This document shows positions 9,522 to 19,238 of a stretch of 64,000 nucleotides of DNA, in pieces; positions within the stretch are counted from its first letter, which is position 1; every line of letters begins with the position of its first letter. The translations under genes were made by a program, and so were the position numbers. The notes beneath the pieces are model-generated. The model did not search any database. It had not been told where the DNA came from and was given only the letters and a program-made list of their open reading frames with translations. The DNA is from Leclercia sp. 29361 (GTDB lineage: Bacteria; Pseudomonadota; Gammaproteobacteria; Enterobacterales; Enterobacteriaceae): assembly GCF_011290365.1 (NCBI RefSeq), contig NZ_CP049786.1, positions 1,178,001-1,242,000 on the forward strand, written 5' to 3'.

Positions 9522-10376
9522 TCAGTACAGCAGGGCGTAAAGCTTACGGCGATAGGTTGAGGCCAGGGAGTCACCTGTGCCAAGCGCGGCCAGAATTTCC
9601 TGGAACATTTTACGCGCCTGACCGTCAGCGGCAGCCAGATCGGTTTTCAGATGGCCGAACAGCAGTTCCAGCGCCTCTTCATTACGACCCACCTGATGCA
9701 GCTGCAGGGCCAGCTGGCTGGCCAGCGCGGCGTCGGCTGGGTTGGCAGCGACGTGCTGCTGCAGCTGCTGAATTTCCGGGGTATCCGCGGCCTGCTTCAG
9801 CAGTTCAATCTGCGCCACTAGGCCCTGATAACGGGTGTCCTGATCCTGCAGCGGGATGGTCTTCAGCACCCCTTCGGCATCTTCGGAGCGTTTTAAGATA
9901 ATCAGCGTTTCCGCCAGCAGCAGGCCGGTTTCGCTGTTGTGACCGGAGAGCTCCCAGGCCTCTTTCAGCAGCGGCAGGGCGTCGTCATGTTTGCCTTCAG
10001 CCATCAGGGCCGCTGCCTGCTGCGCTTTCAGCTCATCTTCGCGCGGCAGCACTTTATCCAGCAGGGCGCGAACCGCCTCTTCCGGCTGTGGACCCTGGAA
10101 GCCATCTACCGGCTGACCATTCTGGAACAGATACACCGTTGGGATGGCGCGCAGGCCAAACTGTGAGGCGATCATCTGCTCGGCGTCGCAATCCAGTTTT
10201 GCCAGAATAAACTGACCGTTGTACTGGGCCGCAAGCTTCTCGAGCACCGGCGTCAGCTCCAGACAGTGCTGGCTACGTTCAGACCAGAAGTAGAACAGCA
10301 CCGGTTTGGTCATCGACTGTTCAAGGGTCTGGTGCAGGTTGGCTTCGGTAATGTTGACAATATTCTGTACGGACAT
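9522..10376 (-). CDS. cnoX: CnoX (YbbN), thioredoxin-like chaperedoxin
   Basis: CnoX is a redox chaperone that protects substrates from oxidative aggregation and hands them to GroEL/ES or DnaK. The 284-residue protein has an N-terminal thioredoxin fold (residues 1-110) with the non-canonical site SERSQHC in place of WCGPC, so it is not a classical disulfide reductase. The C-terminal half carries TPR repeats ([50 protein letters not shown]). The length matches E. coli CnoX exactly. A terminator follows; ybbO lies 57 bases upstream on the same strand. Confidence 0.95.
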   Translation of the reverse strand: MSVQNIVNITEANLHQTLEQSMTKPVLFYFWSERSQHCLELTPVLEKLAAQYNGQFILAKLDCDAEQMIASQFGLRAIPTVYLFQNGQPVDGFQGPQPEEAVRALLDKVLPREDELKAQQAAALMAEGKHDDALPLLKEAWELSGHNSETGLLLAETLIILKRSEDAEGVLKTIPLQDQDTRYQGLVAQIELLKQAADTPEIQQLQQHVAANPADAALASQLALQLHQVGRNEEALELLFGHLKTDLAAADGQARKMFQEILAALGTGDSLASTYRRKLYALLY

Positions 10377-10433
10377 GCGGCATTCTCGGTTATGAGTTTT
10401 AATTTACATGGGGGCGCAGCGCGTGGCTTCAAC

Positions 10434-11243
10434 TCAGCCCTGTAAAATTTTGTCCATCATCCGGCCGGGCAGCAGGCGCTTCAGCAGGCCGACGGCATGG
10501 GTCACCAGGGTGACCGGATAACGCATTTTAGGGTTTTTGCTCTCAAAAGCATGGCGCACTTTGGCGACTACCGCCTCCGGGCCGAGCGTAAAACGTGCGG
10601 CAATACCCGGGTTTTCCACCGGCTTGTCGGCCTGGGTCTGATTGACGTTGTCGGTAAAACGGGTGCGGATGGGGCCGGGCTCAATCAGGCTCACCTTAAT
10701 GCCGCTGTGGCGCAACTCCATGCGCAGCGCATCCGACCAGGCTTCCAGGGCGTATTTGCTGGCGGCGTAAGCCCCGCGTCCCGGCGTGGAGATCAGCCCC
10801 ATCACCGAGGAGGTCATCACGATCCGCCCTTCGCCGTGCGGCAGCATGGCGGGCAGCAGACGCATGGTGAGCTGGTGGACGCCAAAAAAGTTGGCGGAAA
10901 ATTGCTGTTCAAGCTGCTGGCGGGTGACGGTCTGCAGCGGACCGTAAACGCCGAAACCGGCATTATTAAACAGCCCGTACAGACGATTATGGGTGAGGGC
11001 AATCACCTCTTCGGCGGCGCGCTCAATGCTGTCGGTACAATCCAGATCCAGCAATACGCCGGTAAAACCCATCCCGTTCATCCGTTCAACGTCTTCGGGT
11101 TTGCGGCAGGCGGCCAGCACCCAGAATCCCTGACGCTTCAGTTCAAGGGCGCTTTCAAGGCCAATTCCGCTGGAACATCCTGTTATTAAGACCGATTTTT
11201 GCATAACTTTACCTGTCAGGATCTCCGCTGAATTACGAGTCAT
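10434..11243 (-). CDS. ybbO: YbbO, NADP+-dependent short-chain aldehyde reductase
   Basis: This classical short-chain dehydrogenase has 269 residues, the same as E. coli YbbO, which reduces medium and long aldehydes with NADPH. It shows the Rossmann motif TGCSSGIG, the structural NNAG motif (FNNAGFGVYG), the catalytic Ser in MTSSVMG and the YAASKYALEAW (YxxxK) active site. A second possible start (MQKSVLITG) lies 13 residues in; the longer form is given because it matches the E. coli annotation. The 5' end overlaps the tesA stop by 11 bases, consistent with co-transcription. Confidence 0.93.
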   Translation of the reverse strand: MTRNSAEILTGKVMQKSVLITGCSSGIGLESALELKRQGFWVLAACRKPEDVERMNGMGFTGVLLDLDCTDSIERAAEEVIALTHNRLYGLFNNAGFGVYGPLQTVTRQQLEQQFSANFFGVHQLTMRLLPAMLPHGEGRIVMTSSVMGLISTPGRGAYAASKYALEAWSDALRMELRHSGIKVSLIEPGPIRTRFTDNVNQTQADKPVENPGIAARFTLGPEAVVAKVRHAFESKNPKMRYPVTLVTHAVGLLKRLLPGRMMDKILQG

Positions 11244-11865
11244 GTTTAACTAAGGGAGCCAGCCGGGTTGCCATCCAGTCGGCAATAAACGGCTGTGCGT
11301 CCCGATTGGGGTGAATACCGTCATCCTGCATCCACTGCGGTTTCAGGTAGACCTCTTCCATAAAAAAGGGCAGCAGCGGAACATCGAACTCTTTGGCAAG
11401 CTTCGGATATATCGCGCTGAAGGCTTCATTATACCGACGACCGTAGTTGGCGGGCAGACGAATTTGCATCAACAGCGGCTGGGCATTGGCGGCGCGGATA
11501 TCCTGCAAAATTTTGCGCAGGGTCTGTTCGGTCTGTTGAGGCTGGAAGCCGCGCAGACCGTCATTGCCGCCGAGTTCCACCAGCACCCAGCGCGGCTGAT
11601 GCTGTTTCAGCAGGGCAGGCAGGCGCGAGAGCCCCTGTTGCGAGGTATCGCCGCTGATGCTGCCGTTGATAACGGTCGTTTTAGTCTGCCATTTATCGTT
11701 CAGCAGCGCAGGCCAGGCGGCACTGGCCGCCATCCGGTAGCCCGCGCTGAGGCTGTCGCCCAGAATTAATAACGTGTCCGCCGCCGCGGCGCGAAATGTC
11801 ATCAGAATCAGAATCAGAAACAGGAAGGGCAAATGCCAGCGGAAAACATTGTTGAAGTTCATCAT
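11233..11865 (-). CDS. tesA: TesA, acyl-CoA thioesterase I / protease I / lysophospholipase L1
   Basis: TesA is a periplasmic SGNH hydrolase that cleaves long-chain acyl-CoA, lysophospholipids and amino-acid esters. The 210 residues start with MMNFNNVFRW and a signal peptide cleaved near RAAA-ADT. Block I is GDSLS (Ser38 nucleophile), then SGDTSQQG, the GGND block III, and the DDGIHPN block with the catalytic Asp and His. The frame stays open far upstream; the MM start at 11865 is chosen because it fits the signal peptide and E. coli TesA. Its first 33 bases overlap the start of divergent ybbA, as in E. coli. Confidence 0.96.
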   Translation of the reverse strand: MMNFNNVFRWHLPFLFLILILMTFRAAAADTLLILGDSLSAGYRMAASAAWPALLNDKWQTKTTVINGSISGDTSQQGLSRLPALLKQHQPRWVLVELGGNDGLRGFQPQQTEQTLRKILQDIRAANAQPLLMQIRLPANYGRRYNEAFSAIYPKLAKEFDVPLLPFFMEEVYLKPQWMQDDGIHPNRDAQPFIADWMATRLAPLVKHDS

Positions 11866-12519
11866 CTTAAGAAGTCCGTGGGTCAGGGTGAGCACGAGCT
11901 TTCCATCCTTACCGGAGTTGAACTCATTGTCAAACGCGGGCAGAGCATCGCCCTGATTGGTGAGTCGGGTTCCGGCAAATCCACCCTGCTGGCGATCCTT
12001 GCCGGTCTGGATGACGGCAGCAGCGGTGAGGTCAACCTGGTCGGGCAACCGCTGCATGCGCTTGATGAAGAGGCGCGCGCCGCCCTGCGCGCGAAGCACA
12101 TAGGCTTTGTTTTCCAGTCGTTTATGTTGATCCCCACTCTCAATGCGCTGGAGAACGTCGAGCTGCCGGGGCTGCTGCGCGGCGAAAGTACCGGCCAGAG
12201 CCGGGCAGGAGCCAAAGCGCTGCTGGAGCAGCTGGGGCTGGGCAAACGCCTCGATCACCTTCCGGCGCAACTTTCCGGCGGGGAGCAGCAGCGCGTGGCG
12301 CTGGCCCGGGCATTTAACGGCCGCCCGGACGTGCTCTTTGCCGATGAACCTACCGGCAACCTCGATCGCCAGACCGGGGATAAAATTGCCGATCTGCTCT
12401 TTTCCCTGAACCGCGAGCACGGCACCACGCTGATCCTCGTCACCCATGACCCCCAGCTGGCGGCCCGCTGCGATCGTCGCTTGCGTTTGGTGAACGGTGA
12501 ATTGCGGGAGGAAGCATGA
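11833..12519 (+). CDS. ybbA: YbbA, ABC transporter ATPase (MacB/LolD-like)
   Basis: This 228-residue ATPase subunit belongs to the LolD/MacB/FtsE group and pairs with the permease encoded next door. Walker A is GESGSGKST, the signature LSGGEQQRVALARA, Walker B VLFADEPTGNLD and the switch His in LVTHD. The start (MPAENIVEVHHL) lies inside the divergent tesA coding region. The stop overlaps the ybbP start by 4 bases, so the two are coupled. The substrate is unknown; proximity to tesA has led to suggestions of a role linked to its products, but this is inference. Confidence 0.95.
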   Translation: MPAENIVEVHHLKKSVGQGEHELSILTGVELIVKRGQSIALIGESGSGKSTLLAILAGLDDGSSGEVNLVGQPLHALDEEARAALRAKHIGFVFQSFMLIPTLNALENVELPGLLRGESTGQSRAGAKALLEQLGLGKRLDHLPAQLSGGEQQRVALARAFNGRPDVLFADEPTGNLDRQTGDKIADLLFSLNREHGTTLILVTHDPQLAARCDRRLRLVNGELREEA

Positions 12520-14930
12520 TTGCCCGCTGGTTCTGGCGCGAATGGCGCTCCCCCTCGCTGCTCATCGTCTGGCTGGCGTTAAGCCTGGCGGTGGCCTGCG
12601 TGCTGGCCCTCGGCAGCGTCAGCGATCGGATGGAAAAGGGGCTCAGCCAGCAGAGCCGTGAGTTTATGGCCGGGGACCGGACGCTGCGCAGCTCCCGCGA
12701 GGTGCCGCAGGCGTGGCTTGATGAGGCGAGAAAAGCGGGACTGAAGGTCAGCGAGCAGCTGAGCTTCCAGACCATGACCTTTGCCGCCGACACCCCGCAG
12801 CTGGCGAGCGTAAAGGCCGTCGATAATCTCTATCCGCTGTACGGCGATTTGCAGACCACCCCGCCGGGCCTGAAACCGGCCCCGGGCACGGTGCTGCTGG
12901 CCTCGCGTCTGATGGCGCTGCTGAATTTAAAAACCGGTGACAGCATCGACGTCGGCGATGCCACCCTGAAAATTGCCGGGGAGGTGGTTCAGGAACCCGA
13001 TTCCGGATTTAACCCCTTCCAGATGGCGCCGCGCCTGCTGATGAACACCGCGGATGTGGCCAACACCGGGGCGGTACAGCCCGGGAGTCGCGTCACCTGG
13101 CGCATTAAGTTTGGCGGCACGCCCGCACAATTAGCGAGTTACGAGAAGTGGCTCCTGCCGCAGCTGAAGCCGGAGCATCGCTGGTCCGGGATGGAGCAGG
13201 AGGAGGGCGCGCTCGGCAAGTCGCTGGAGCGATCCCAGCAGTTCCTGCTGCTCTCGGCGCTGCTGACCCTGCTGCTGGCGGTAGCGGCGGTGGCGGTGGC
13301 GATGGGCCACTACTGCCGCAGCCGCTACGACCTGGTGGCGATCCTCAAAACCCTGGGAGCGGGCCGGGCGCAGCTGCGCAAGCTGATCGTCGGCCAGTGG
13401 CTGATGGTGCTTGCCCTCTCTGCCATCACCGGCGGGGCAATGGGGCTGCTGTTTGAAAAAGTACTGATGGTGCTGCTCAAGCCGGTGCTGCCTGCCGCCC
13501 TGCCACCTGCCAGCCTCTGGCCGTGGCTGTGGGCCATCGGGGCGATGATCGTTATCTCCCTGCTGGTGGGGCTGCGCCCGTATCGCCTGCTGCTGGCAAC
13601 CCAGCCCCTGCGCGTCCTGCGTCGGGATGTGGTCGCCAGCGTCTGGCCGCTTAAGTTTTACCTGCCGGTTATTGTCGCGGTAGTGGTGGCGCTGCTCGCC
13701 TGGCTGATGGGCGGCAGCATGCTGCTGTGGGCGGTACTGGCCGGGGCGGTAGTGCTGGCGCTGCTGTGCGGCGTGCTGGGCTGGATGCTGCTCAGCGTTC
13801 TGAAAGGGCTGACGGTGAAATCCCTGCCGGTGCGTCTGGCGGTGAACCGCCTGCTGCGCCAGCCGTGGTCGACCCTCAGCCAGCTGTCGGCGTTTTCGCT
13901 GTCGTTCATGCTGCTGGCGCTGCTGCTGGTGCTGCGCGGCGACCTGCTGGATCGCTGGCAACAGCAACTCCCGCCAGAGAGCCCGAACTATTTCCTGATC
14001 AACATCGCTCCGGAGCAGATCGCGCCGCTGAAAGAATTCCTCGCGGAGCACCAGATTATCCCGGAGTCGTACTACCCCATCGTGCGGGCGCGTCTGACTC
14101 AGATTAACGGCCAGACGACCGAGGGCAACAAGGATGAATCGCTTAACCGCGAACTCAATCTGACCTGGCAGGATAAACGCCCGGACCATAACCCGATCAC
14201 CGCCGGCAGCTGGCCGCCGAAAGCGGGGGAGGTGTCGATGGAGGAGGGGCTGGCGAAACGCCTCAACGTCGGGCTGGGGGATACGGTGACCTTCACCGGC
14301 GATACCCAGGACTTCAGCGCTAAGGTCACCAGCCTGCGCAAGGTTGACTGGGAGAGCCTGCGACCGAACTTCTTCTTTATCTTCCCGGTCGGAGCGCTGG
14401 ACGGGCAGCCCCAGAGCTGGCTGACCAGCTTCCGCTGGGAGAACGGCAACGGCATGCTCACGCAGCTTAACCGCGAGTTCCCGACCATCAGCCTGCTGGA
14501 TATCGGCGCGATCCTTAAACAGGTCGGGCAGGTGCTGGAGCAGGTGAGCCGGGCGCTGGAGGTCATGGTGGTACTGGTGACGATTTGCGGCGTGCTGTTG
14601 CTGCTGGCTCAGGTGCAGGTCGGGATGCGTCAGCGTCATCAGGAGCTGGTGGTCTACCGCACCCTGGGGGCGGGCAAAAAGCTGCTGCGCACTACCCTGT
14701 GGAGCGAGTTTGCCCTGCTGGGGCTGGTGGCTGGCCTGGTGGCGGCCATTGGGGCTGAAACCGCGCTGGCGGTGCTGCAGACCCGGGTGTTCGACTTCCC
14801 GTGGGAGCCGGACTGGCGGCTGTGGGTGATCCTGCCGCTCTGCGGGGCGGTGATGCTCTCGCTATGCGGTGGCTGGCTGGGTGCTCGTTTACTGAAAGGC
14901 AAAGCTCTGTTCCGTCAGTTCTCCGGTTAA
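12516..14930 (+). CDS. ybbP: YbbP, MacB/FtsX-type ABC transporter permease
   Basis: The 804-residue inner-membrane permease has the duplicated FtsX layout. It has an N-terminal helix (residues 17-37), a large periplasmic domain and a first block of three helices (about residues 245-370). A linker pair of helices and a second periplasmic domain (about 480-660) lead to a last FtsX block of three helices ending at ARLLKGKALFRQFSG. It works with YbbA; such mechanotransmission-type transporters act on periplasmic substrates. The length equals that of E. coli YbbP. A perfect 8-bp stem-loop follows the stop. Confidence 0.94.
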   Translation: MIARWFWREWRSPSLLIVWLALSLAVACVLALGSVSDRMEKGLSQQSREFMAGDRTLRSSREVPQAWLDEARKAGLKVSEQLSFQTMTFAADTPQLASVKAVDNLYPLYGDLQTTPPGLKPAPGTVLLASRLMALLNLKTGDSIDVGDATLKIAGEVVQEPDSGFNPFQMAPRLLMNTADVANTGAVQPGSRVTWRIKFGGTPAQLASYEKWLLPQLKPEHRWSGMEQEEGALGKSLERSQQFLLLSALLTLLLAVAAVAVAMGHYCRSRYDLVAILKTLGAGRAQLRKLIVGQWLMVLALSAITGGAMGLLFEKVLMVLLKPVLPAALPPASLWPWLWAIGAMIVISLLVGLRPYRLLLATQPLRVLRRDVVASVWPLKFYLPVIVAVVVALLAWLMGGSMLLWAVLAGAVVLALLCGVLGWMLLSVLKGLTVKSLPVRLAVNRLLRQPWSTLSQLSAFSLSFMLLALLLVLRGDLLDRWQQQLPPESPNYFLINIAPEQIAPLKEFLAEHQIIPESYYPIVRARLTQINGQTTEGNKDESLNRELNLTWQDKRPDHNPITAGSWPPKAGEVSMEEGLAKRLNVGLGDTVTFTGDTQDFSAKVTSLRKVDWESLRPNFFFIFPVGALDGQPQSWLTSFRWENGNGMLTQLNREFPTISLLDIGAILKQVGQVLEQVSRALEVMVVLVTICGVLLLLAQVQVGMRQRHQELVVYRTLGAGKKLLRTTLWSEFALLGLVAGLVAAIGAETALAVLQTRVFDFPWEPDWRLWVILPLCGAVMLSLCGGWLGARLLKGKALFRQFSG

Positions 14931-14950
14931 TTCCCCTCCGCAATCATTAC

Positions 14951-14972
14951 GCGCCGGTTAATATACCGGCGC
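14951..14972 (+). terminator. Stem-loop after ybbP, possible terminator
   Basis: GCGCCGGT (14951-14958) pairs perfectly with ACCGGCGC (14965-14972) around a TAATAT loop. No T-run follows, so it may protect the 3' end rather than terminate on its own. Confidence 0.5.
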
Positions 14973-15112
14973 ATTCCACTTAAGTAGCATAAAAAGATAA
15001 TTCCTTGGGTTTTAGTGGCACAAATCATTAAAAACCGGGCAACACGGACGGATTAATCCTGGTTAATATTCACCTGTTAAATAAATGGCAGTGTGTCTAT
15101 CAAGGAAAAATA

Positions 15113-16258
15113 ATGACCATAACTAAAAAAGCGCTGGCGGTAACGATCGGCGCAGCAGTGGCGTTGGCGTCTTTTGCATCCCAGGCTGAAATCACCGTAC
15201 TGAAACAAGATCCGCAGGCGGGCGACCCGCTGAGCCGTCTGAATTTCACCGTGGGCGGCAGTATCCGTCCTCAGTTCCAGAACATGACTGGCGACGACGG
15301 CAAGAACAGCTACAAGCGTAACGGCTTTGACGGCGGCAGCCGCTTCCGTTTCGCAGCAGATTACTACCTTTTTGATGACATCAGCTGGATCAGCTATTAC
15401 GAGCTGGGCGTGAACATTCCGGCCCAGTTCAACTGGGACAATCACCATGCCGACGGCGCGCACGACACCTCCCGCCGTATGCTCTACACCGGCCTGAAAA
15501 GCGACACCTGGGGTACTCTGACCTTCGGCCAGCAGAACAGCGTTTACTATGATGTGGTGGGCGCGAAAACCGATATCTGGGACTACGACATGATCGGCCA
15601 GGCACCGGGTAACGGCATCAACGGCGACTACGACGGCTCTTACCGTTCACGCCAGATGCTGAAGTACAAGAAAACCCTCGGCGATGCGGACATCTACGCC
15701 TCTTACCTGTTCGAAGACAGCGAATATCTGCCGGGCAACGGCCTGCGTTACAAGCGTAAAGGCGGCGGCTCGCTGGGTGTGGATTATCGTCTGACCACCG
15801 ACCTGACCTGGGGCGCGGCCTGGAACTACACCCGTGCCGACATGCGTAACCCGGATAACGGCGACAGCAAGTCCTGGGATCAGAACATCCTCGGTACCGC
15901 GCTGAGCTGGACCCCGGACAACTGGACCTTCTCCGCAGGCGGCGGCTGGTATCAGAACTTTATGACCAGCAAAAAAGTGTCAGTAAATGACTACTTCGCG
16001 GGCGATGCGTGGGGGATTGAGTACTTTGCGGGCTATAAATTCCCGATTGGCCAGTATGCGGTGAAATCCATCCAGCCTTACTTCATGGGCGATCGCATTG
16101 AAACCATGAATGGCCGCAACTACCAGCGCATCGACAACGGCGTGGGTATCAGCTTCCAGCTGGATTACGGTTTCCGTGTGGATTATGAGCACGTGTTCAC
16201 CTCCAGCACCGACGATCTGGGCGATATGAACCTGGTGCGTCTGCGTTACGACTTCTAA
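15113..16258 (+). CDS. Outer-membrane porin (general porin superfamily)
   Basis: The 381-residue protein has a signal peptide cleaved near FASQA-EIT and a mature chain of alternating aromatic/charged beta strands ending in ...LVRLRYDF. The C-terminal Phe is the BAM assembly signal. Motifs LKSDTWGTLTFGQQNSVYYDVVGAKTDIWDYD resemble the L3 constriction-loop region of enterobacterial porins, although the overall sequence is not a close OmpC/OmpF match. The ribosome site AAGGA lies 8 bases before ATG. E. coli K-12 has rhsD at this position instead, so this is a lineage-specific insertion between ybbP and mnmH. The pore substrate is unknown. Confidence 0.87.
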   Translation: MTITKKALAVTIGAAVALASFASQAEITVLKQDPQAGDPLSRLNFTVGGSIRPQFQNMTGDDGKNSYKRNGFDGGSRFRFAADYYLFDDISWISYYELGVNIPAQFNWDNHHADGAHDTSRRMLYTGLKSDTWGTLTFGQQNSVYYDVVGAKTDIWDYDMIGQAPGNGINGDYDGSYRSRQMLKYKKTLGDADIYASYLFEDSEYLPGNGLRYKRKGGGSLGVDYRLTTDLTWGAAWNYTRADMRNPDNGDSKSWDQNILGTALSWTPDNWTFSAGGGWYQNFMTSKKVSVNDYFAGDAWGIEYFAGYKFPIGQYAVKSIQPYFMGDRIETMNGRNYQRIDNGVGISFQLDYGFRVDYEHVFTSSTDDLGDMNLVRLRYDF

Positions 16259-16294
16259 CCCTCACCCTAACCCTCTCCCTGAAAGGGAGAGGGG
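16259..16294. repeat. CCCTC-type palindromic repeat
   Basis: The repeat starts directly after the porin stop with CCCTCACCCTAACCCTCTCC and continues with the complementary GGGAGAGGGG. It is the same family as 503, 22757 and 62910. Confidence 0.75.
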
Positions 16295-16311
16295 ATAGTC
16301 GGGTAGAATAT

Positions 16312-16347
16312 GTAGGCCGGATAAGCGTTAGCGCATCCGGCTTTTTT
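16312..16347 (+). repeat. REP palindrome that can serve as porin terminator
   Basis: The arms GCCGGAT and ATCCGGC are joined by AAGCGTTAGCGC and followed by six Ts, so the REP unit has terminator form. The T-run touches the stop codon of mnmH, which is convergent. Confidence 0.75.
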
Positions 16348-17417
16348 CAACGACTCAGCCAGCCAGCTACATCCTCAAACGTCCCGCGATAAACAATCTT
16401 GTCCGCCTTCTTCTCCAGCTGAAAGCGATACATCGGGTCGTAATAATCATTCAGCAGCGGTGCCAGCCAGCTAAAGTGCGCTTCGGTATCACCTGTGCGC
16501 TGTTGCGCGACGAGCGCGCTATCCAGCAGGGCGGTTAATTCAGCAAAACGCTGTAATCCCAGCCGACGGCGGATGGCAAACAGACCGTGGTGCAGGTACT
16601 CACCGTACTCAATCCAGCCCGCCTCTTCGCCCCGCGCAGTGCGAAAAGCCTGCCACATCTGCTCGAAATACTCTTCCTGCAGACGCTCCAGGCGCACCTC
16701 GAACGGATCTTCCACCACCGCAATCGGCGACTGCACCATGCGGTCACGCAGGCACTCCGGCAGATGGTTAGAGCCAATCATCCGTCCCTCGTCTTCCAGC
16801 ACCCAGCGCGCGGCGTCTTTCTTTAACAGCTCCACCGCGAGATGGTTTTCAAAGCTGGCCTGCGAAAGCTGCGGCGTCAGCGTGCGGCCAAACGACGAAC
16901 CGCGATGGTGCGCCAGCCCTTCGAGGTCAATCCCGTCAGGCCGGGCCTTCACCAGCAGCGTTTTGCCGCTGCCGGTACAGCCGCCAATCAGCACGGTCGG
17001 TTTTTGCACCTGCTCGACGGTAGCCTGTATTGCCGCCTGGCGCAGGGCTTTGTAGCCCCCGCGGATCAGCGGGTAATCGACGCCAGCCTCTTTTAGCCAC
17101 GCCTGCACGATATGCGAGCGCTGCCCGCCCCGGGCGCAACAGAGATAGCCCTGGGGTTGCGCGAGGCAGGCGGTGCGCCAGGCCTCGAGGCGCTGATTGC
17201 GCGTCTCGCCGCTCACCAGCCGATGGCCGAGCGCAAGCGCCGCCTCCGGCCCCTGGCGTTTATAGCAGGTGCCCACGGCGGCGCGTTCGTCGTCATTCAT
17301 TAACGGCAGGTTGATAGCCGCAGGCATGGCGCCCTGGGCAAATTCCACGGGGGCACGCACGTCAATTACTGGCGTGTCGGAAGTAAGAATGGCGCGGTAG
17401 TCCGTCCCATCGTTCAT
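16347..17417 (-). CDS. mnmH: MnmH (SelU), tRNA 2-selenouridine synthase
   Basis: MnmH converts 2-thiouridine at tRNA wobble position 34 into 2-selenouridine through a geranylated intermediate, using selenophosphate. The 356 residues comprise an N-terminal rhodanese domain with the active-site cysteine in CCARGGQRS (Cys94) and a P-loop domain starting at GGCTGSGKT (about residue 146). A C-terminal helical part follows. The sequence is collinear with E. coli SelU (364 residues). The start has AGGGA five bases upstream. No selenophosphate synthase gene is in this window. Confidence 0.95.
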   Translation of the reverse strand: MNDGTDYRAILTSDTPVIDVRAPVEFAQGAMPAAINLPLMNDDERAAVGTCYKRQGPEAALALGHRLVSGETRNQRLEAWRTACLAQPQGYLCCARGGQRSHIVQAWLKEAGVDYPLIRGGYKALRQAAIQATVEQVQKPTVLIGGCTGSGKTLLVKARPDGIDLEGLAHHRGSSFGRTLTPQLSQASFENHLAVELLKKDAARWVLEDEGRMIGSNHLPECLRDRMVQSPIAVVEDPFEVRLERLQEEYFEQMWQAFRTARGEEAGWIEYGEYLHHGLFAIRRRLGLQRFAELTALLDSALVAQQRTGDTEAHFSWLAPLLNDYYDPMYRFQLEKKADKIVYRGTFEDVAGWLSR

Positions 17418-17491
17418 AAGGATCCCTCAAAACAGCGATGGGCAGGATTTTACGCCGGGGAAGGGGAATAGCAACTCCCCGGCGGTGGGGC

Positions 17492-18559
17492 TTAGCTCAG
17501 CGTGGACTGCGCCCAGGCGATACCGCTGGCGTACTCCGGCGGCAGCAAAGGCACAATGGCGTCGAGCGTTGCGCTCAGGCGAGAAATATCGCTGTCGTTC
17601 AGGTTGAGGTGGCCGACTTTGCGCCCCGGACGAACCTCTTTGTCATACCAGTGCAGATGCACCAAGGGCAGATTCAGCCAGTCGTAGTTCAGATCGGTAC
17701 CGATCAGGTTGATCATCACCGACGGGCTGTTGACCACCGGCTGCGGCAGCGGCAACCCGGTAATGGCGCGCAGGTGCAGCTCAAACTGGTTGATGGAGGC
17801 ACCGTTTTGCGTCCAGTGGCCGCTGTTATGCACGCGCGGGGCCAGCTCGTTGATCAGCAGGCCATCCGGGGTGACAAAGCACTCCATCGCCATTACGCCG
17901 ACGTAGCCCAGCTCCTGCATAATCGCCGAGAGCATACCTTCGGCCTGCGCCTGCTGAGCCGCATTGGCCTGCGGGAAGACCACGCTGGTGCGCAGAATGC
18001 CGTCCTGATGCAGGTTGTGGGTCAGGGGATAAAAGACCGTGCTGCCGTCGTGGCCGCGGGCACCTACCAGCGACACTTCGCCGCTGAAGTTAATCCCCTG
18101 CTCAACGATGCACTCGCCGTAGCACTCATCCGGCAACTGGTCGGTTTCACCGTCGCGCAGACGCCACTGGCCGCGTCCGTCGTAGCCGCCGACGCGGCGC
18201 TTGACGATTGCCAGCTCACCCAGAGTGGCAAACACGCCGGACCACTGGCCTTTCTCGGTCAGCAACTGCCACGGCGCGGTGGCAAGGTGCAGATCGTCGA
18301 ACAGCTGCTTTTGCGTCAGACGGTCGGCGATGATCGGGAAGACATCGCGGTTAACGAAGGCGTTATGGCGAGCCAGCTCCCGGGTGAGGGCAGTTTCCGG
18401 CCAGCGCTCAATCTCTGCGGTAATGACGCTCTGCTGGAAGGGCACGGCTTCGGGTTCATCGTCCAGCCCGACCGGCCAGACGGCGATCCCCAGTGGTTCA
18501 CCGGCCTGACGCAGCATGCGGCCTAACTGACCGTTACCGAGGACGCAAACCTGTTTCAT
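17492..18559 (-). CDS. purK: PurK, N5-carboxyaminoimidazole ribonucleotide synthetase
   Basis: PurK uses ATP and bicarbonate to carboxylate AIR to N5-CAIR in de novo purine synthesis. The 355-residue ATP-grasp enzyme begins [20 protein letters not shown] and shows [14 protein letters not shown] (ATP-binding loop) and [26 protein letters not shown] (metal-binding end). The start at 18559 overlaps the purE stop by 4 bases, the conserved enterobacterial purEK coupling. A longer in-frame start would lie inside purE and is not supported. Confidence 0.97.
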   Translation of the reverse strand: MKQVCVLGNGQLGRMLRQAGEPLGIAVWPVGLDDEPEAVPFQQSVITAEIERWPETALTRELARHNAFVNRDVFPIIADRLTQKQLFDDLHLATAPWQLLTEKGQWSGVFATLGELAIVKRRVGGYDGRGQWRLRDGETDQLPDECYGECIVEQGINFSGEVSLVGARGHDGSTVFYPLTHNLHQDGILRTSVVFPQANAAQQAQAEGMLSAIMQELGYVGVMAMECFVTPDGLLINELAPRVHNSGHWTQNGASINQFELHLRAITGLPLPQPVVNSPSVMINLIGTDLNYDWLNLPLVHLHWYDKEVRPGRKVGHLNLNDSDISRLSATLDAIVPLLPPEYASGIAWAQSTLS

Positions 18560-19065
18560 GCCGCACCTCGCGGGTCCGGGTTCTCCAGTACCTCGTCGGT
18601 CTGGGCGGTACGCCACGCGACCAGGCGCTGATGCAGTTCTTTATCATGAGTGGCGAGGATCTGTGCGGCAAGCAGAGCAGCGTTAGCGGCACCGGCTTTA
18701 CCAATCGCCAGTGTCCCCACCGGAATGCCGCGCGGCATCTGCACGATGGAGTAGAGGCTATCGACGCCGCTCAGGGCAGCGCTTTGTACCGGGACGCCGA
18801 GCACCGGCACCAGGGTTTTGGCGGCAATCATGCCGGGCAGATGCGCGGCCCCGCCGGCACCGGCAATAATCACCTGATAGCCGTTCTCTTCTGCGCCTTC
18901 GGCGAAGCTGAACAGTTTATCGGGGGTGCGGTGTGCGGAGACCACTTCAACGTGGTGAGGAACGTTCAGGATGTCAAAGATTTCGGCGGCGAACTGCATG
19001 GTAGCCCAGTCGCTTTTGGACCCCATCACGATGGCGACACGCGCCGGATTATTGCTGGAAGACAT
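18556..19065 (-). CDS. purE: PurE, N5-CAIR mutase
   Basis: PurE moves the carboxyl group of N5-CAIR to give CAIR in purine synthesis. The 169 residues match E. coli PurE closely: [10 protein letters not shown] near the N-terminus, the catalytic SAHRTP loop, [12 protein letters not shown] and [15 protein letters not shown]. The start at 19065 ([10 protein letters not shown]) is the family start; the frame remains open upstream but has no conserved residues. It is followed by purK in one operon and preceded by a PurR box. Confidence 0.97.
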   Translation of the reverse strand: MSSSNNPARVAIVMGSKSDWATMQFAAEIFDILNVPHHVEVVSAHRTPDKLFSFAEGAEENGYQVIIAGAGGAAHLPGMIAAKTLVPVLGVPVQSAALSGVDSLYSIVQMPRGIPVGTLAIGKAGAANAALLAAQILATHDKELHQRLVAWRTAQTDEVLENPDPRGAA

Positions 19066-19136
19066 GCGTCTTAAAACTCCTGTGGTGCTCAATTCTCGGC
19101 TTTTGAGGTGACAGAGAATAGCACGATAGCCAGGCA

Positions 19137-19152
19137 AGGAAAACGGTTGCGC
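19137..19152 (-). promoter_or_regulatory. PurR operator of purEK
   Basis: Minus-strand GCGCAACCGTTTTCCT matches the PurR consensus (ACGCAAACGTTTGCGT-like) and is nearly identical to the E. coli purE operator. It lies about 70 bases upstream of the purE start, so PurR with hypoxanthine or guanine would repress purEK. Confidence 0.85.
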
Positions 19153-19190
19153 GGCTAAAACTTCTGCCAACGTCCATCTGTTGCAGGAAC

Positions 19191-19212
19191 AAAAAAACCG
19201 CCTTTCGGCGGT
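19191..19212 (-). terminator. Rho-independent terminator for the small gene at 19239
   Basis: On the minus strand, ACCGCC-GAAA-GGCGGT is followed by a run of seven Ts. It lies 27 bases after the stop of the 62-residue gene. Confidence 0.88.
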
Positions 19213-19238
19213 CTTTTCACAGGAGGCTTACGCCATCG

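Noticed and set aside
13131-14639. 502-codon minus-strand frame inside ybbP
   Set aside because: Its translation is Gln/His/Arg-rich repeat without domains, while ybbP on the plus strand is a full-length conserved permease.
16259-16294. CCCTAACCC-like sequence resembling telomere repeats
   Set aside because: Only one short run inside a palindromic bacterial repeat; there is no tandem array and the context is a circular-type enterobacterial chromosome.
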